From assembly GCF_002734215.1 (NCBI RefSeq), contig NZ_NSEB01000011.1, positions 372,001 through 436,000 on the forward strand: DNA of 64,000 bases. Reading direction: 5' to 3'. Position numbers and translations under genes: made by a program. Below, piece after piece: positions 1-8,309 of the stretch. Numbering within the stretch: the first letter of the stretch is position 1; every line of letters begins with the position of its first letter. The notes under the pieces are model-generated. The model had not been told where the DNA came from and searched no databases. It was given only the letters and a program-made list of their open reading frames with translations. This DNA comes from Fredinandcohnia onubensis (GTDB taxonomy: Bacteria > Bacillota > Bacilli > Bacillales > Bacillaceae_L).

Positions 1-112
1 CTAAATATGAAAGCGGAGCTAAATATGCAGTTAATAAAACACCAAGTACTACACTTGTAGGTGTAATGAGTGGCATAAGTTTTTCTAGTTTTTTATTGAG
101 TTTCTGTAACAT
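1..112 (-). CDS. Bile acid:sodium symporter family protein, N-terminal fragment (cut by window edge)
   Basis: Only the first 37 codons are present. They begin with ATG at 112 behind a good ribosome binding site (TTAGGAGAATGATA) and run off the left edge. The visible protein has a short charged N-terminus, then a hydrophobic segment starting with PLITPTSVVLGVLL, as at the start of the YocS-like bile acid:sodium symporter family. These are inner-membrane carriers of about 320 residues. The family call rests on this short stretch and on memory of YocS N-termini, so it is tentative. Confidence 0.5.
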   Translation of the reverse strand, partial: MLQKLNKKLEKLMPLITPTSVVLGVLLTAYLAPLSYL

Positions 113-221
113 TATCATTCTCCTAAGGACTGAGTATCATTTCTTTAAGACCGTTATTTTAGTATACTACAATTTTAGCACGACAGTAGTTGTCCAACAC
201 AAATTTGGGTAAAATTAACAC

Positions 222-251
222 AAAAAAAGAAACACCTTAAATGAGTGCTTC
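222..251 (-). terminator. Rho-independent terminator of the exonuclease gene
   Basis: On the minus strand a 7-bp stem (GAAGCAC/GTGTTTC, one G-U pair) with a 9-nt loop is followed by seven Ts. It starts directly after the stop codon of the gene at 253-981. Confidence 0.7.
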
Positions 252-252
252 C

Positions 253-981
253 TTACAGTTTTGCTAGCCGAACATAAACATCCCTTAATGTACGGAATCC
301 TAACTCTTGGATTTTTTGTAGATAAAGTGACCAAAGCTTGGCTGTTAAAACAGCATCTCCTAACGCATGATGTCGATTCGTTACCGCGATTTGGTGATAT
401 TCGCATAAGTCTTCTAATCTAGTTAATCGTAAATCCGGTTCTACTAACCTGTATAAAAAGGAGGTATCAATAATCCGATGTTTAAATGGGGTGCGAAATT
501 GCTTCCAACTTGCTGTATGCATGAAAGTCTTCTCATGATTCGCATGATGTGCTACGAGAGGATTCCCTTTTGCAAATTCAAAAAATTGAATGAGAACCTC
601 CGAAAGTGGTGGGGCATTTTTTAACGTTTCAGATGTTATTCCCGTTAATTCTTGAATCTTCTCAGGGACCTCATTTTTAGAGGATACAAGCGAATAAAAT
701 AGTTCATTTTCGCGAATTGCTCCTCCCTCCACTTTAATTGCACCAAGTGAAATAATTTCATCCCCTTGGTCTGGGTAGAAGCCTGTTGTTTCGATATCAA
801 AAACGACAACAGATAGCTCATCTAACGGTACTGTCAACTTATCTTCTTGTTGAAGATCTCTATGAATTTGACGTAGAAAGGCAACCTGCTGAAAGCTAAG
901 GCCTTGATTCCCACCCATTCCACTTGTATTTACTTTTCCATGAAGCCCACGTACAAATTGAACAAATGGTTCAAATGCCAT
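253..981 (-). CDS. DnaQ-like 3'-5' exonuclease (DEDDh family)
   Basis: Predicted 242-residue cytoplasmic 3'-5' exonuclease of the DNA polymerase III epsilon/DnaQ superfamily. The Exo I motif is FDIETTGF (Asp62, Glu64). An Exo II-like HHANHEKTF segment follows near residue 145, and an Exo III-like RHHALGDAVLTAKLW near 203-217 supplies the DEDDh histidine and last aspartate. About 55 residues precede the nuclease fold. The ATG has an AGGAGTGG ribosome binding site and lies 15 nt after the DUF294 nucleotidyltransferase gene, so the two are very probably co-transcribed. The enzyme could degrade DNA or RNA; nothing in the sequence fixes the substrate. Confidence 0.85.
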   Translation of the reverse strand: MAFEPFVQFVRGLHGKVNTSGMGGNQGLSFQQVAFLRQIHRDLQQEDKLTVPLDELSVVVFDIETTGFYPDQGDEIISLGAIKVEGGAIRENELFYSLVSSKNEVPEKIQELTGITSETLKNAPPLSEVLIQFFEFAKGNPLVAHHANHEKTFMHTASWKQFRTPFKHRIIDTSFLYRLVEPDLRLTRLEDLCEYHQIAVTNRHHALGDAVLTAKLWSLYLQKIQELGFRTLRDVYVRLAKL

Positions 982-996
982 ACTTCAACCACTCCT

Positions 997-1968
997 CTAG
1001 ACGATAATTGAACGAACATACTGATGTAGTTTGTAACCACTCTTCAAAATTTCGCGGAGTTCTTTTTTTCGTCTTTTATCTAAACTTTTAAGGGGTATAT
1101 AATGACTTGCTTCGTAAGACTGAGAATGATTGTAGAGATTATTCCTTAGTGCGAGTAAAAGCTTGAAATGTTCAAGATAATCCTTAAAATCAGGGGGATA
1201 TCCTCTCTTTAGTAAAGCTTCAATACGATCAATCGTGGATGTTTCTAACAAGCCTTCCTTTATCGCAAGCACTCGAATCGCGTTTACATAAGGTAGAAAA
1301 GCAGTCTGCTTTAAATCGACAGATCCTACGTATTCTCCTTTTTCTTCTCCGACAAGTTGACCAAGTGGACCCATCGCTTTTTTGACAAACATAATGTTTT
1401 CCATATGCCTTGTTAACAGGTTCGTGTTTACCTCCTGATTGGCAAGCATATGGAACTTTATCTCACGTAATAATTGATTACTTCCTACAAGAACTCGTGA
1501 ATCATAAAAAATCTGTAAATAACGTATGGCCTCCCAACTTTCCCTTTCCATCCATAATGAAATCTGATGTTGCCACCCCTCTACCGAGTTACACCATAGA
1601 GGATTGGATGGCATAATTTTACCCTCACAATATGGATATCCAATTTTGTATAAACCATAAGAAAGCTCTTTTCCTAATTCACTAAAAAAATGAGAAGCTT
1701 CTTTTGTATGTTCAGCGTAAATAATCCCATGATCTTGGTCGCTTACATACCCTTGCTCAAATCTACCTCCACTACCAGTAATAAACCATACAAATTCACA
1801 GGGAGGAGTTTTTATTTTTTGCACCTGCTGCTCAAGCGCCAAATGAAAAATATATTTCATTACCTTATCATGAAAATGGTTTAAGGAATTTTCATCAATC
1901 TGATATTGGAAAATCAACTTCTCCCTTAAATTTTTAATTGATTCATATGTTTGCTTGTTCTTGCTCAT
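997..1968 (-). CDS. DUF294 putative nucleotidyltransferase
   Basis: 323-residue protein with a nucleotidyltransferase core near residues 60-82: GSGGRFEQGYVSDQDHGIIY, that is the G-G-R strand followed by a D-x-D metal-binding pair (Asp77, Asp79). The helical C-terminal half matches the DUF294 C-terminal region. Family members often carry CBS and cyclic-nucleotide-binding domains; this one has only a short N-terminal helix, so it is the compact form. The ATG follows AGGGGGTGAATGG. It is the first gene of a two-gene unit with the downstream exonuclease. Nucleotide transfer is inferred from the motif; the acceptor is unknown. Confidence 0.8.
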   Translation of the reverse strand: MSKNKQTYESIKNLREKLIFQYQIDENSLNHFHDKVMKYIFHLALEQQVQKIKTPPCEFVWFITGSGGRFEQGYVSDQDHGIIYAEHTKEASHFFSELGKELSYGLYKIGYPYCEGKIMPSNPLWCNSVEGWQHQISLWMERESWEAIRYLQIFYDSRVLVGSNQLLREIKFHMLANQEVNTNLLTRHMENIMFVKKAMGPLGQLVGEEKGEYVGSVDLKQTAFLPYVNAIRVLAIKEGLLETSTIDRIEALLKRGYPPDFKDYLEHFKLLLALRNNLYNHSQSYEASHYIPLKSLDKRRKKELREILKSGYKLHQYVRSIIV

Positions 1969-1995
1969 CCATTCACCCCCTAAAACATAATGATT

Positions 1996-2024
1996 GCAAG
2001 CACCTCTATCGCTAGAGGGCTTGC
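1996..2024 (-). terminator. Hairpin downstream of amt
   Basis: A GC-rich inverted repeat (GCAAGCaCCTCTA/TAGAGGgCTTGC, loop TCGC) lies just after the amt stop codon. The T-run on the minus strand is poor, so it may be a weak terminator or a 3'-stabilising stem. Confidence 0.5.
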
Positions 2025-2032
2025 TGTTTCTA

Positions 2033-3301
2033 TTACGAACTTAACTTATCTTCTTTAGCTAAGAAAACTTCAGGATATCCATAGCTGCCATGTTCGCTAA
2101 TGTCTAACCCCATAATTTCTTCTTCTTCTGTTACGCGTAAACCACCCATAACCTTTTTCAGAACCGCAAGAATGATAAAGGAAACAACAAATGCATAGAG
2201 ACCTGATGTAGCAACTCCTAAGAACTGTACGCCTAATTGCGTGAATCCACCACCATAAAACAATCCTGCCTGCCCAACCGTTGCAAGCTCTGGTGTTGCA
2301 AAAAATCCAGTCGATAATGTACCCCAAATACCTGCTGCTCCGTGAACTGATAAAGCGAAAATCGGGTCATCGATCATTCTCTTTTCAAAGAATCGCGCAC
2401 TATAGAAGACAAGAATTCCGGCTACAAAACCAATTACCACAGCTGCCCATGTATCTACAAATGCGCAAGATGCTGTAATTGCAACTAGCCCTGCTAATGC
2501 ACCATTTAACATGGTCGGAATATCTGATTTACCTAATACAATCCATGAAATGAATAATGCCGCTACCACCCCAGCTCCCGCTGCCAGATTTGTATTTAAT
2601 GCAACGAATCCAAAGAATCCAGCATCTACAGATACCGTGCTACCTGCATTAAATCCAAACCAACCGATCCAAAGTATTAATACCCCTAACGCTGTATACA
2701 CTTGGTTATGTCCAAACAGAGTATTCGATGAACCATCCTTATTGTATTTTCCAATACGCGGCTTCAATAAAATCGTGGCTGCAAAAGCTGCCATTGCACC
2801 TGTTAAATGAACAACCGTCGAACCCGCGAAGTCTTGCTTACCATGCTCCGCTAACCAGCCGCCACCCCAAATCCAGTGAGCAACCACTGGATAAACAATC
2901 GCTGCGAAAAGGATGGTAAATACAAGGTACACTGATAATTTCGCTCTTTCTGCAAAACCACCTGTTGCAATTGTAATCGCTATTCCTGCAAATGCTAATT
3001 GAAATAAAAAGAAAACAGATGAATTAAGACCTAAATCGAGTTCTTTTCCAGAATAAAAGAATTCCGATAAACCTATAAAAAAGTTTGCGTTGCCACCGAA
3101 GATAAATCCAAATCCAACTGCCCAAAACACTAATGACGAAAGTCCGAATGTAAAAATTGTTTTACCTGCGATATGCCCTGCATTTTTCATTCGGGTTGAA
3201 CCTGCTTCAAGAAGTATGAATCCACCTAACATAAAAATAACTAAAATTGCTCCAACCATTACCCATAGACTGTTCATTAAATAAGAAACGTCCATTTTCA
3301 A
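2033..3301 (-). CDS. amt: Ammonium transporter Amt (NrgA type)
   Basis: 422-residue polytopic membrane protein of the Amt/MEP/Rh family, which conducts ammonium/ammonia across the cytoplasmic membrane. Visible signatures include an N-terminal hydrophobic helix with GGFILLEAGSTRMKN, the central DFAGSTVVHLTGAMAAF motif of the conduction pore, and the C-terminal SVHGAAGIWGTL segment with a pore histidine. The short cytoplasmic tail is rich in Glu. Bacilli usually have a PII gene (glnK/nrgB) directly downstream; here the next gene is unrelated. Two TnrA/GlnR-type boxes upstream indicate nitrogen-limitation control. Confidence 0.95.
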   Translation of the reverse strand: MKMDVSYLMNSLWVMVGAILVIFMLGGFILLEAGSTRMKNAGHIAGKTIFTFGLSSLVFWAVGFGFIFGGNANFFIGLSEFFYSGKELDLGLNSSVFFLFQLAFAGIAITIATGGFAERAKLSVYLVFTILFAAIVYPVVAHWIWGGGWLAEHGKQDFAGSTVVHLTGAMAAFAATILLKPRIGKYNKDGSSNTLFGHNQVYTALGVLILWIGWFGFNAGSTVSVDAGFFGFVALNTNLAAGAGVVAALFISWIVLGKSDIPTMLNGALAGLVAITASCAFVDTWAAVVIGFVAGILVFYSARFFEKRMIDDPIFALSVHGAAGIWGTLSTGFFATPELATVGQAGLFYGGGFTQLGVQFLGVATSGLYAFVVSFIILAVLKKVMGGLRVTEEEEIMGLDISEHGSYGYPEVFLAKEDKLSS

Positions 3302-3342
3302 CTTCCCCCTTTAAGCAAACTGTTATTTTACATTACATATAA

Positions 3343-3359
3343 TGTTAGAAAATATAACA
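3343..3359. promoter_or_regulatory. TnrA/GlnR box, proximal to amt
   Basis: TGTTAGAAAATATAACA matches the 17-bp TnrA consensus TGTNANAWWWTNTNACA at every defined position. It lies 42 bp upstream of the amt start codon. Confidence 0.8.
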
Positions 3360-3435
3360 TCATGTATATGATTATTAATATTAATCTAAAATATAGATTG
3401 AAATCAACTATTTTTTAAAATTTTTAGATTAATCG

Positions 3436-3452
3436 TGTTAGAAAGTATAACA
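3436..3452. promoter_or_regulatory. TnrA/GlnR box, distal
   Basis: TGTTAGAAAGTATAACA, one mismatch from the TnrA consensus and one base different from the proximal box. The two boxes start 93 bp apart, close to nine helical turns. Confidence 0.7.
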
Positions 3453-3459
3453 TCAAGCG

Positions 3460-3494
3460 AAAAAAGAAGCATAATCACCATAGTGATATGCTTC
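3460..3494 (-). terminator. Rho-independent terminator of the small gene at 3507-3659
   Basis: On the minus strand, GAAGCATATCAC pairs with GTGATTATGCTTC (one bulge) around loop TATG and is followed by six Ts. Confidence 0.8.
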
Positions 3495-3506
3495 TTAACG
3501 ACTTCT

Positions 3507-3659
3507 TTAGCTAGGATCATTTTCGTCATAAGACAAGGTCGTAACCTGTGTGTAATCGCCCTTTTCTATCTCTTCCATTGTTGCTTCCTCTTGTAAATCA
3601 TTTTCTGTGTCCATTCCAACTGCAATGGTTGCATTGTCCTTCTTTTGGCGTTTCTTCAT
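3507..3659 (-). CDS. Small acidic hypothetical protein (50 aa)
   Basis: A 50-codon ORF starting MKKRQKKDNATIAVG and ending SYDENDPS. It has a basic N-terminus and a strongly acidic remainder with no hydrophobic segment, so it is probably soluble and partly disordered. It is supported as a real gene by a strong ribosome binding site (GGGGTGG, 7 nt before ATG) and by its own terminator. It is transcribed away from the structured repeat at 3743-3934. I do not recognise a family; many bacilli carry similar small acidic proteins of unknown role. Confidence 0.65.
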   Translation of the reverse strand: MKKRQKKDNATIAVGMDTENDLQEEATMEEIEKGDYTQVTTLSYDENDPS

Positions 3660-3742
3660 CAATATCCACCCCTTTCTTTTAGTATCCCCATATATGTTTT
3701 AGTTTGAGTTGGGAAGGCTAAAAAATATGCTGGTAATTAAAA

Positions 3743-3934
3743 TCAAATACGCTAAGGCGTATTTGCGCCCAGATTTTTTCGAGCTTGCTCGAAAGACTTC
3801 CTTTGAAAATCTGTGGCATACGCCGGAGGCTTAACTTTATTCAGCCATTGTTTGAATTCTTTACTAAATGAGCTGCTCAAATTTCATTCATTAACCACAT
3901 AAAAAGTTAAGGTACTACTACTGAATAAAGTTAA
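3743..3934. repeat. Structured dispersed repeat, copy A
   Basis: First of three copies (others at 9710 and 44472). It starts with a hairpin (AAATACGC/GCGTATTT), then GCGCCC, an inner hairpin TTTCGAGC/GCTCGAAA, then TGGCATACGCCGGAGGC. It closes with a long-range inverted repeat: TTAACTTTATTCAG at 3829-3842 pairs perfectly with CTGAATAAAGTTAA at 3921-3934. It fills the gap between two divergent genes. Confidence 0.85.
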
Positions 3935-3937
3935 CCG

Positions 3938-4050
3938 CTTTTTCAGAATAGTATTTTTATACGTTTGGAAGCATTTTTATTTAAAAATCCCTCGCATTTT
4001 TATGCAAATTGTTATAAAGTAATCATTGTGACTTTTTCTGAATAGTATTT
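3938..4050 (+). repeat. 19-bp direct repeat upstream of the YjiH-family gene
   Basis: CTTTTTCAGAATAGTATTT (3938-3956) recurs with one mismatch as CTTTTTCTGAATAGTATTT (4032-4050). The starts are 94 bp apart, and the second copy ends 13 bp before the ATG at 4064. It may be a duplicated regulatory site or the trace of a local duplication. Confidence 0.6.
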
Positions 4051-4063
4051 GAGGTGAAACAAC

Positions 4064-5425
4064 ATGGCAATCCAGAAACAACACGAAAAACCAGCAATAA
4101 CTGAATATTTAAGATTTCTAATCCCATCTTTAATCGGTATTATGTTATTTATTGTACCGTTCCAATACAAAGATTCTTTCACGATCCCGGTTGCGATTTT
4201 GGCGGGCATTGTTCAAGAGTTATTAGGCGGTTCAATTCCTTATATTATGACGGCATTGATTACAATTACCGGGATTATTTCTATGTTGACCGTTTTCTTT
4301 AAACCTTCATTCATTACAAAATCTCCCTTTTTATCTGGACTCTTTTATGTATCTCCAGTATGGGTAATTGCACGAATTCTTGGAACGATTTTCGCTATTA
4401 TGACGTTATACAAGGTTGGTCCATCCGCAATTTGGTCAGATTCAACTGGTGGAACGTTGCTATTTGATCTGATTCCTGTATTATTTTCGGTATTTTTATT
4501 TGCAGGACTCTTTTTACCATTGCTACTTGATTTTGGCTTATTAGAGCTATTTGGAGCATTGTTAACAAAGGTGATGCGTCCTCTTTTCAGATTACCCGGA
4601 CGTTCATCTGTTGACGCTATCGCTTCATGGTTAGGTGATGGAACCGTTGGGGTCCTTCTTACCAATAAACAATACGAAGAAGGCTATTATACAAAAAGGG
4701 AAGCAGCTATCATCGGAACAACATTCTCTGTTGTTTCCATCACGTTTACAGTCGTTATTTTAGCCCAAATGCGTTTAGAGCATATGTTTGTACCTTTTTA
4801 TTTCACAATCTTACTTGCAGGCTTGGTTGCGGCAATCATTATGCCAAGGATCCCGCCATTATCAAGGAAGTCGGATACGTATTATGAAGGCACTACTCAA
4901 AAGGCGGACGAAAACATTCCGGCGAATGTAAGTCGTTTTCAGTGGGGCATGGAGCAAGCAGTTATTCAAGCGAGAAAAAGTGGAGACTTTTCGAAAGTGT
5001 TAAAAGGCGGAGTTCAGAACGTGTTAGATATGTGGCTGGGTGTCGTTCCAGTCGTAATGGCAATCGGAACAATCGCACTTATTATAGCGGAGTTCACTCC
5101 ATTCTTCACCTATTTAGGGGCTCCATTTGTACCGATTCTCTCACTTCTTCAAGTGCCAGAAGCGGCTGCCGCAGCCCAAACTATGGTCATTGGATTTGCA
5201 GATATGTTCTTACCGGCCATTATTGGCGCAGACATTCCAAATGATCTAACACGATTTGTAATTGCAGGAGTATCCATCACTCAGTTAATCTACATGTCAG
5301 AGGTTGGTGGATTGTTACTTGGTTCAAAATTACCTGTTTCTTTCTTGGACTTAGTATTGATTTTCTTACTACGTACGTTTATTACCTTACCAATTATTGT
5401 TGGAATGGCGTATTTGTTTTTTTAA
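4064..5425 (+). CDS. YjiH family membrane protein with nucleoside-recognition (Gate) domains
   Basis: 453-residue integral membrane protein with about ten hydrophobic segments. Two regions fit the Gate/nucleoside-recognition fold: residues ~140-260, including LDFGLLELFGALLTKVMRPLF and SWLGDGTVGVLLTN, and residues ~320-450, including GFADMFLPAIIGADI. The same half-domains occur in concentrative nucleoside carriers and in SpoIIIAF/SpmA-like proteins. YjiH proteins are conserved in bacilli; the substrate is not established. The ATG has a GAGGTGAAACAAC ribosome binding site. The gene is monocistronic, with a strong terminator 13 bp downstream. A transport role is inference from the domain. Confidence 0.8.
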   Translation: MAIQKQHEKPAITEYLRFLIPSLIGIMLFIVPFQYKDSFTIPVAILAGIVQELLGGSIPYIMTALITITGIISMLTVFFKPSFITKSPFLSGLFYVSPVWVIARILGTIFAIMTLYKVGPSAIWSDSTGGTLLFDLIPVLFSVFLFAGLFLPLLLDFGLLELFGALLTKVMRPLFRLPGRSSVDAIASWLGDGTVGVLLTNKQYEEGYYTKREAAIIGTTFSVVSITFTVVILAQMRLEHMFVPFYFTILLAGLVAAIIMPRIPPLSRKSDTYYEGTTQKADENIPANVSRFQWGMEQAVIQARKSGDFSKVLKGGVQNVLDMWLGVVPVVMAIGTIALIIAEFTPFFTYLGAPFVPILSLLQVPEAAAAAQTMVIGFADMFLPAIIGADIPNDLTRFVIAGVSITQLIYMSEVGGLLLGSKLPVSFLDLVLIFLLRTFITLPIIVGMAYLFF

Positions 5426-5437
5426 GATAATAATTTA

Positions 5438-5466
5438 AGCCTCGAAGCTGATTCGGGGCTTTTTTG
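5438..5466 (+). terminator. Rho-independent terminator of the YjiH-family gene
   Basis: AGCCTCGAA pairs with TTCGGGGCT around a 5-nt loop and is followed by six Ts. Confidence 0.9.
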
Positions 5467-5472
5467 TGCAAA

Positions 5473-5592
5473 AGCCATAAAGTAGAATTATTAGCCATAA
5501 TTAGTAAATAACAGCTATAAGTTCTGTTTATCGGCTATAATATCTGATTAACAGCCATAACACAAAATTAACGGCCATAAAGCAAAACAAGC
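5473..5592. repeat. Six-unit array with an exact 20-bp period
   Basis: The motif RGCYATAA begins at 5473, 5493, 5513, 5533, 5553 and 5573, exactly 20 bp apart. Spacer bases are diverged but usually end TTAAC or TTATC. The array lies between two converging terminators, so outside both flanking transcripts. The period is not a multiple of three, so it is not coding. Confidence 0.85.
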
Positions 5593-5618
5593 CCCACGAA
5601 GCTATCCTTCGCAGGGCT
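5590..5618 (-). terminator. Rho-independent terminator of the ABC exporter operon
   Basis: On the minus strand AGCCCTGCGAAGG pairs with CTTCGTGGGGCT around ATAG, followed by TGTTTTG. It is 17 bp past the stop of the gene at 5635. Confidence 0.75.
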
Positions 5619-5634
5619 GAAATACGTCAAAATA

Positions 5635-6642
5635 CTAGACTTTCACAGGAACTTCTTCCTTCGTGAATCCTTCTTGATAAATTCGGCTGATGATTGACTC
5701 AATTTCCGGCTCTTCCACTGTTAAATCAGTAATATTATGAGTTTGCGTAATTTGTGAAATCACGTCCGAAGCGGAAAAGTCATCACGGTTGAAACGAATC
5801 CACTTACGGTTCCCTTCCTCTTTTATGAGTTCCCCGTTTGAAACGTGTAAATCCACGCCATTTTCCTCAACATCAACGATCAACGTCCGCATTTTTCCAA
5901 AGCGCGACTTAACTGCTGCGATATCACCGTCATAGACCTTTTGGCCATGGTCAATTAATATCATTCGTTTACAAAGCTTTTCAATATCCTCCATATCATG
6001 TGTCGTTAAAATCACCGTCACATCGCGAAGTTTATTAATTTCCTGTATAAATTCACGCATTTTCTGTTTCGCAACAACATCCAGTCCAATCGTTGGTTCA
6101 TCTAAAAATAAAATCTCAGGGTCATGTAAAAGGGATGCTGCGATATCCGCTCTCATACGTTGACCTAACGATAGCTGTCGAACTGGCGTGTTCAAAAACT
6201 CGCCTAAGCCAAGAATATCCGAGAAGGTATTCATGTTCTCTTTATAACGCTCATCTGGAACCCGGTATATTTCTTTTAATAATTCAAATGATTCAATTGT
6301 CGGGAGGTCCCACCATAGCTGTGTCCGTTGACCAAACACGACACCAATGTTTTTCGCATTTTCCTTACGATTTTCATACGGTACAATCCCGTTTACAATA
6401 ATGGAGCCGTTTGATGGAACAAGAATACCTGTAAGCATTTTGATCGTAGTTGATTTCCCCGCTCCATTTGGTCCAATATATCCAACCATTTCCCCTTTCT
6501 CGATGGAAAAGGAAATATCTTTTACCGCTTCTTTCGTGACAAACTGGCGGTTTACGACACTTTTTAATGCCCCCACAAAACCCGTTTCTCTTTTTGCAAT
6601 TTTAAATTCTTTGTTTAAATGTTCTACTTCAATTATGGCCAA
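5635..6642 (-). CDS. ABC-2 type exporter, ATP-binding subunit
   Basis: 335-residue ATPase with Walker A GPNGAGKST (58-66), signature LSLGQRMRADIAASLL (~157-172), Walker B ILFLDEPT and a switch histidine in TTHDM. The N-terminal insert before Walker A and the C-terminal extension are typical of the COG4586 ATPases that pair with two unlike ABC-2 permeases (COG3694 and COG4587), an arrangement known from viologen/drug exporters. The start is TTG at 6642, 8 nt after GGGGGGAT. It is the last gene of a three-gene operon with the permeases at 6662 and 7475. The exported substrate cannot be read from the sequence. Confidence 0.9.
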   Translation of the reverse strand: MAIIEVEHLNKEFKIAKRETGFVGALKSVVNRQFVTKEAVKDISFSIEKGEMVGYIGPNGAGKSTTIKMLTGILVPSNGSIIVNGIVPYENRKENAKNIGVVFGQRTQLWWDLPTIESFELLKEIYRVPDERYKENMNTFSDILGLGEFLNTPVRQLSLGQRMRADIAASLLHDPEILFLDEPTIGLDVVAKQKMREFIQEINKLRDVTVILTTHDMEDIEKLCKRMILIDHGQKVYDGDIAAVKSRFGKMRTLIVDVEENGVDLHVSNGELIKEEGNRKWIRFNRDDFSASDVISQITQTHNITDLTVEEPEIESIISRIYQEGFTKEEVPVKV

Positions 6643-6661
6643 GACACAATCCCCCCTTTAA

Positions 6662-7471
6662 TCACGACCCCGCACTCTTATATCGACTTAAGCCGAGCAT
6701 CCAAACATAATATGCAATGACAAAAAACACGATACCCACAAGCGGTGTAAAATAGCCGATATAGGAAGGAAAATTAGGTGTATCCTTATCTAATATAACC
6801 GCTGCTGGGAAGTAATTTACAAACCCAAAAGGAACAACAAATGCTGTTACCCATTGAACAATCTTAGGATAGATAGCAAGTGGATAGTTTGTTAAATTTC
6901 GAGCTGGGTACATCACAACCCAGTAAAAGCGCTCTGACTTCGTCGTCCAGAAGGCAATGGCTGAAATGAAAACAAGCAGTCCACCTTGAACCAAGATCCC
7001 ACCGATAATTGCCCCAAGTAAAAAGAGGACTTTTCCAAATTGCCAATGAATATCAAGGGCATTACTGACCCATATAAATACAAGAATACTAAAAATAAAT
7101 TGACCTGCAGCACCAATATCAAATTTCATCGCCATAAAATGAAAAAATGGATTGATTGGACGAACGAGAAATCGGTCAAAGGTTCCATTCACAATATACG
7201 TATCCAAACTTCTAAAATGGAAAAAGAGGATAATACAGAATCCCCATGATAGAACAGCTAACGCAAATAGAAATAACAGCTCATAAAAATTCCATTTTCC
7301 TAGTTCTTTAAATTGATAGAGCATGATCCACATTGTTACCGCCGTCCCCGTGTAGGCCGCGACCATACCGACAATGCGCATGATGAACGCAAAACGATAC
7401 TGCATTTGGGCACGTACTCCCGCTCCGACTAGTCGGAAATACAAACGAACATATTCAATAATCTTTGTCAT
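6662..7471 (-). CDS. ABC-2 family transporter permease (COG3694 type)
   Basis: 269-residue membrane protein with six hydrophobic segments and no ATPase motif. The N-terminal cytoplasmic stretch (YVRLYFRLVGAGVRAQMQYR) and the central TFDRFLVRPINPFFHFMAMKFD are typical of this permease class, which forms a heterodimer with the product of the gene directly upstream. It starts 3 nt after that gene's stop codon behind GGGAGGGTAAAGG, so translation is probably coupled. It ends 19 nt before the ATPase start. Family assignment is clear; the substrate is unknown. Confidence 0.85.
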   Translation of the reverse strand: MTKIIEYVRLYFRLVGAGVRAQMQYRFAFIMRIVGMVAAYTGTAVTMWIMLYQFKELGKWNFYELLFLFALAVLSWGFCIILFFHFRSLDTYIVNGTFDRFLVRPINPFFHFMAMKFDIGAAGQFIFSILVFIWVSNALDIHWQFGKVLFLLGAIIGGILVQGGLLVFISAIAFWTTKSERFYWVVMYPARNLTNYPLAIYPKIVQWVTAFVVPFGFVNYFPAAVILDKDTPNFPSYIGYFTPLVGIVFFVIAYYVWMLGLSRYKSAGS

Positions 7472-7474
7472 CCT

Positions 7475-8278
7475 TTACCCTCCCTGCACAATCACTTTGT
7501 TTGATGCTTTTCGCCAAACAAAACGGAGGATTGCATAGGACACAGCTACCCAAAACAACTGAATCCCAATTGAAATAAACACATCTTTGCCAGAAATTTC
7601 TTCGATAAAAATCGCATTTGGAATAAAATAAATCCCTTGGAATGGTAAATACGTTGCAAACGTTTGCAACCAACCCGGGAAAAACCACAACGGAATAACT
7701 GAACCCGATAAAAGGGATACAGAAAAATAGAAGATATCCTCTATTCCTCCTGTTTCAATAAGCCAAAATGTAAATAATCCAAATGTCAGCTCAATACAGT
7801 ATCGAATTAAAAATCCTAAAAACCCGGAAATAATAAATAAAATCCACGTCATCCATGATGTCGGCAGGCTTAAATCAACAAAGAAAAACAAGAGAACATA
7901 TAAAGGGACAAGCGCAGTCAGCATATAAAAAGCTACACTACCAAAGTCAGCAAATAAATAACGTAGTGGTACATCAAATGGCCTCATAAGTTCGAGTGCA
8001 ATGTCTCCTGTACGAACCTTTTCTTGCAGTTCCCACAACGGTGTTCCAGCACCATTGACTGCCGTTAAAAACTGACTGACAACAACATATGTAAGCATTG
8101 CCGTTAAGGAGATTCCACTCGCCTCTTCTTTGCCAGCATAAAGTGCATACCAAATTGACATCCACATTAACAAAAAGATGATATTTGAAAACAGCCTTGT
8201 CCACACGTCAAAACGATAGGCAGCTGATCTCATAAAGGCTTTCTTTGTAAAAGCCGTATACATTTTTACCGTATCCAT
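7475..8278 (-). CDS. ABC-2 family transporter permease (COG4587 type)
   Basis: 267-residue polytopic membrane protein, the first gene of the exporter operon. Visible elements are the cytoplasmic N-terminus with AFMRSAAYRFDVWTRLF, six hydrophobic segments and the loop KVRTGDIALELMRPFDVPLRYL, which resembles the coupling helix region of its partner (FLVRPINPFFHF). The ATG is preceded by GAGGTGAATGA. With the second permease and the ATPase it makes a complete heteromeric ABC exporter without a binding protein. Confidence 0.85.
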   Translation of the reverse strand: MDTVKMYTAFTKKAFMRSAAYRFDVWTRLFSNIIFLLMWMSIWYALYAGKEEASGISLTAMLTYVVVSQFLTAVNGAGTPLWELQEKVRTGDIALELMRPFDVPLRYLFADFGSVAFYMLTALVPLYVLLFFFVDLSLPTSWMTWILFIISGFLGFLIRYCIELTFGLFTFWLIETGGIEDIFYFSVSLLSGSVIPLWFFPGWLQTFATYLPFQGIYFIPNAIFIEEISGKDVFISIGIQLFWVAVSYAILRFVWRKASNKVIVQGG

Positions 8279-8309
8279 TCATTCACCTCTAGTAAACTAT
8301 GAAACACAA

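Noticed and set aside
3743-3934. Group II intron or IS200/IS605 end
   Set aside because: No domain V hairpin, reverse transcriptase, tnpA or tnpB sequence is associated with any of the three copies.
5473-5592. Possible CRISPR array
   Set aside because: The period is only 20 bp, the repeated core is 8 bp and degenerate, there are no unique spacers of CRISPR length and no cas genes.
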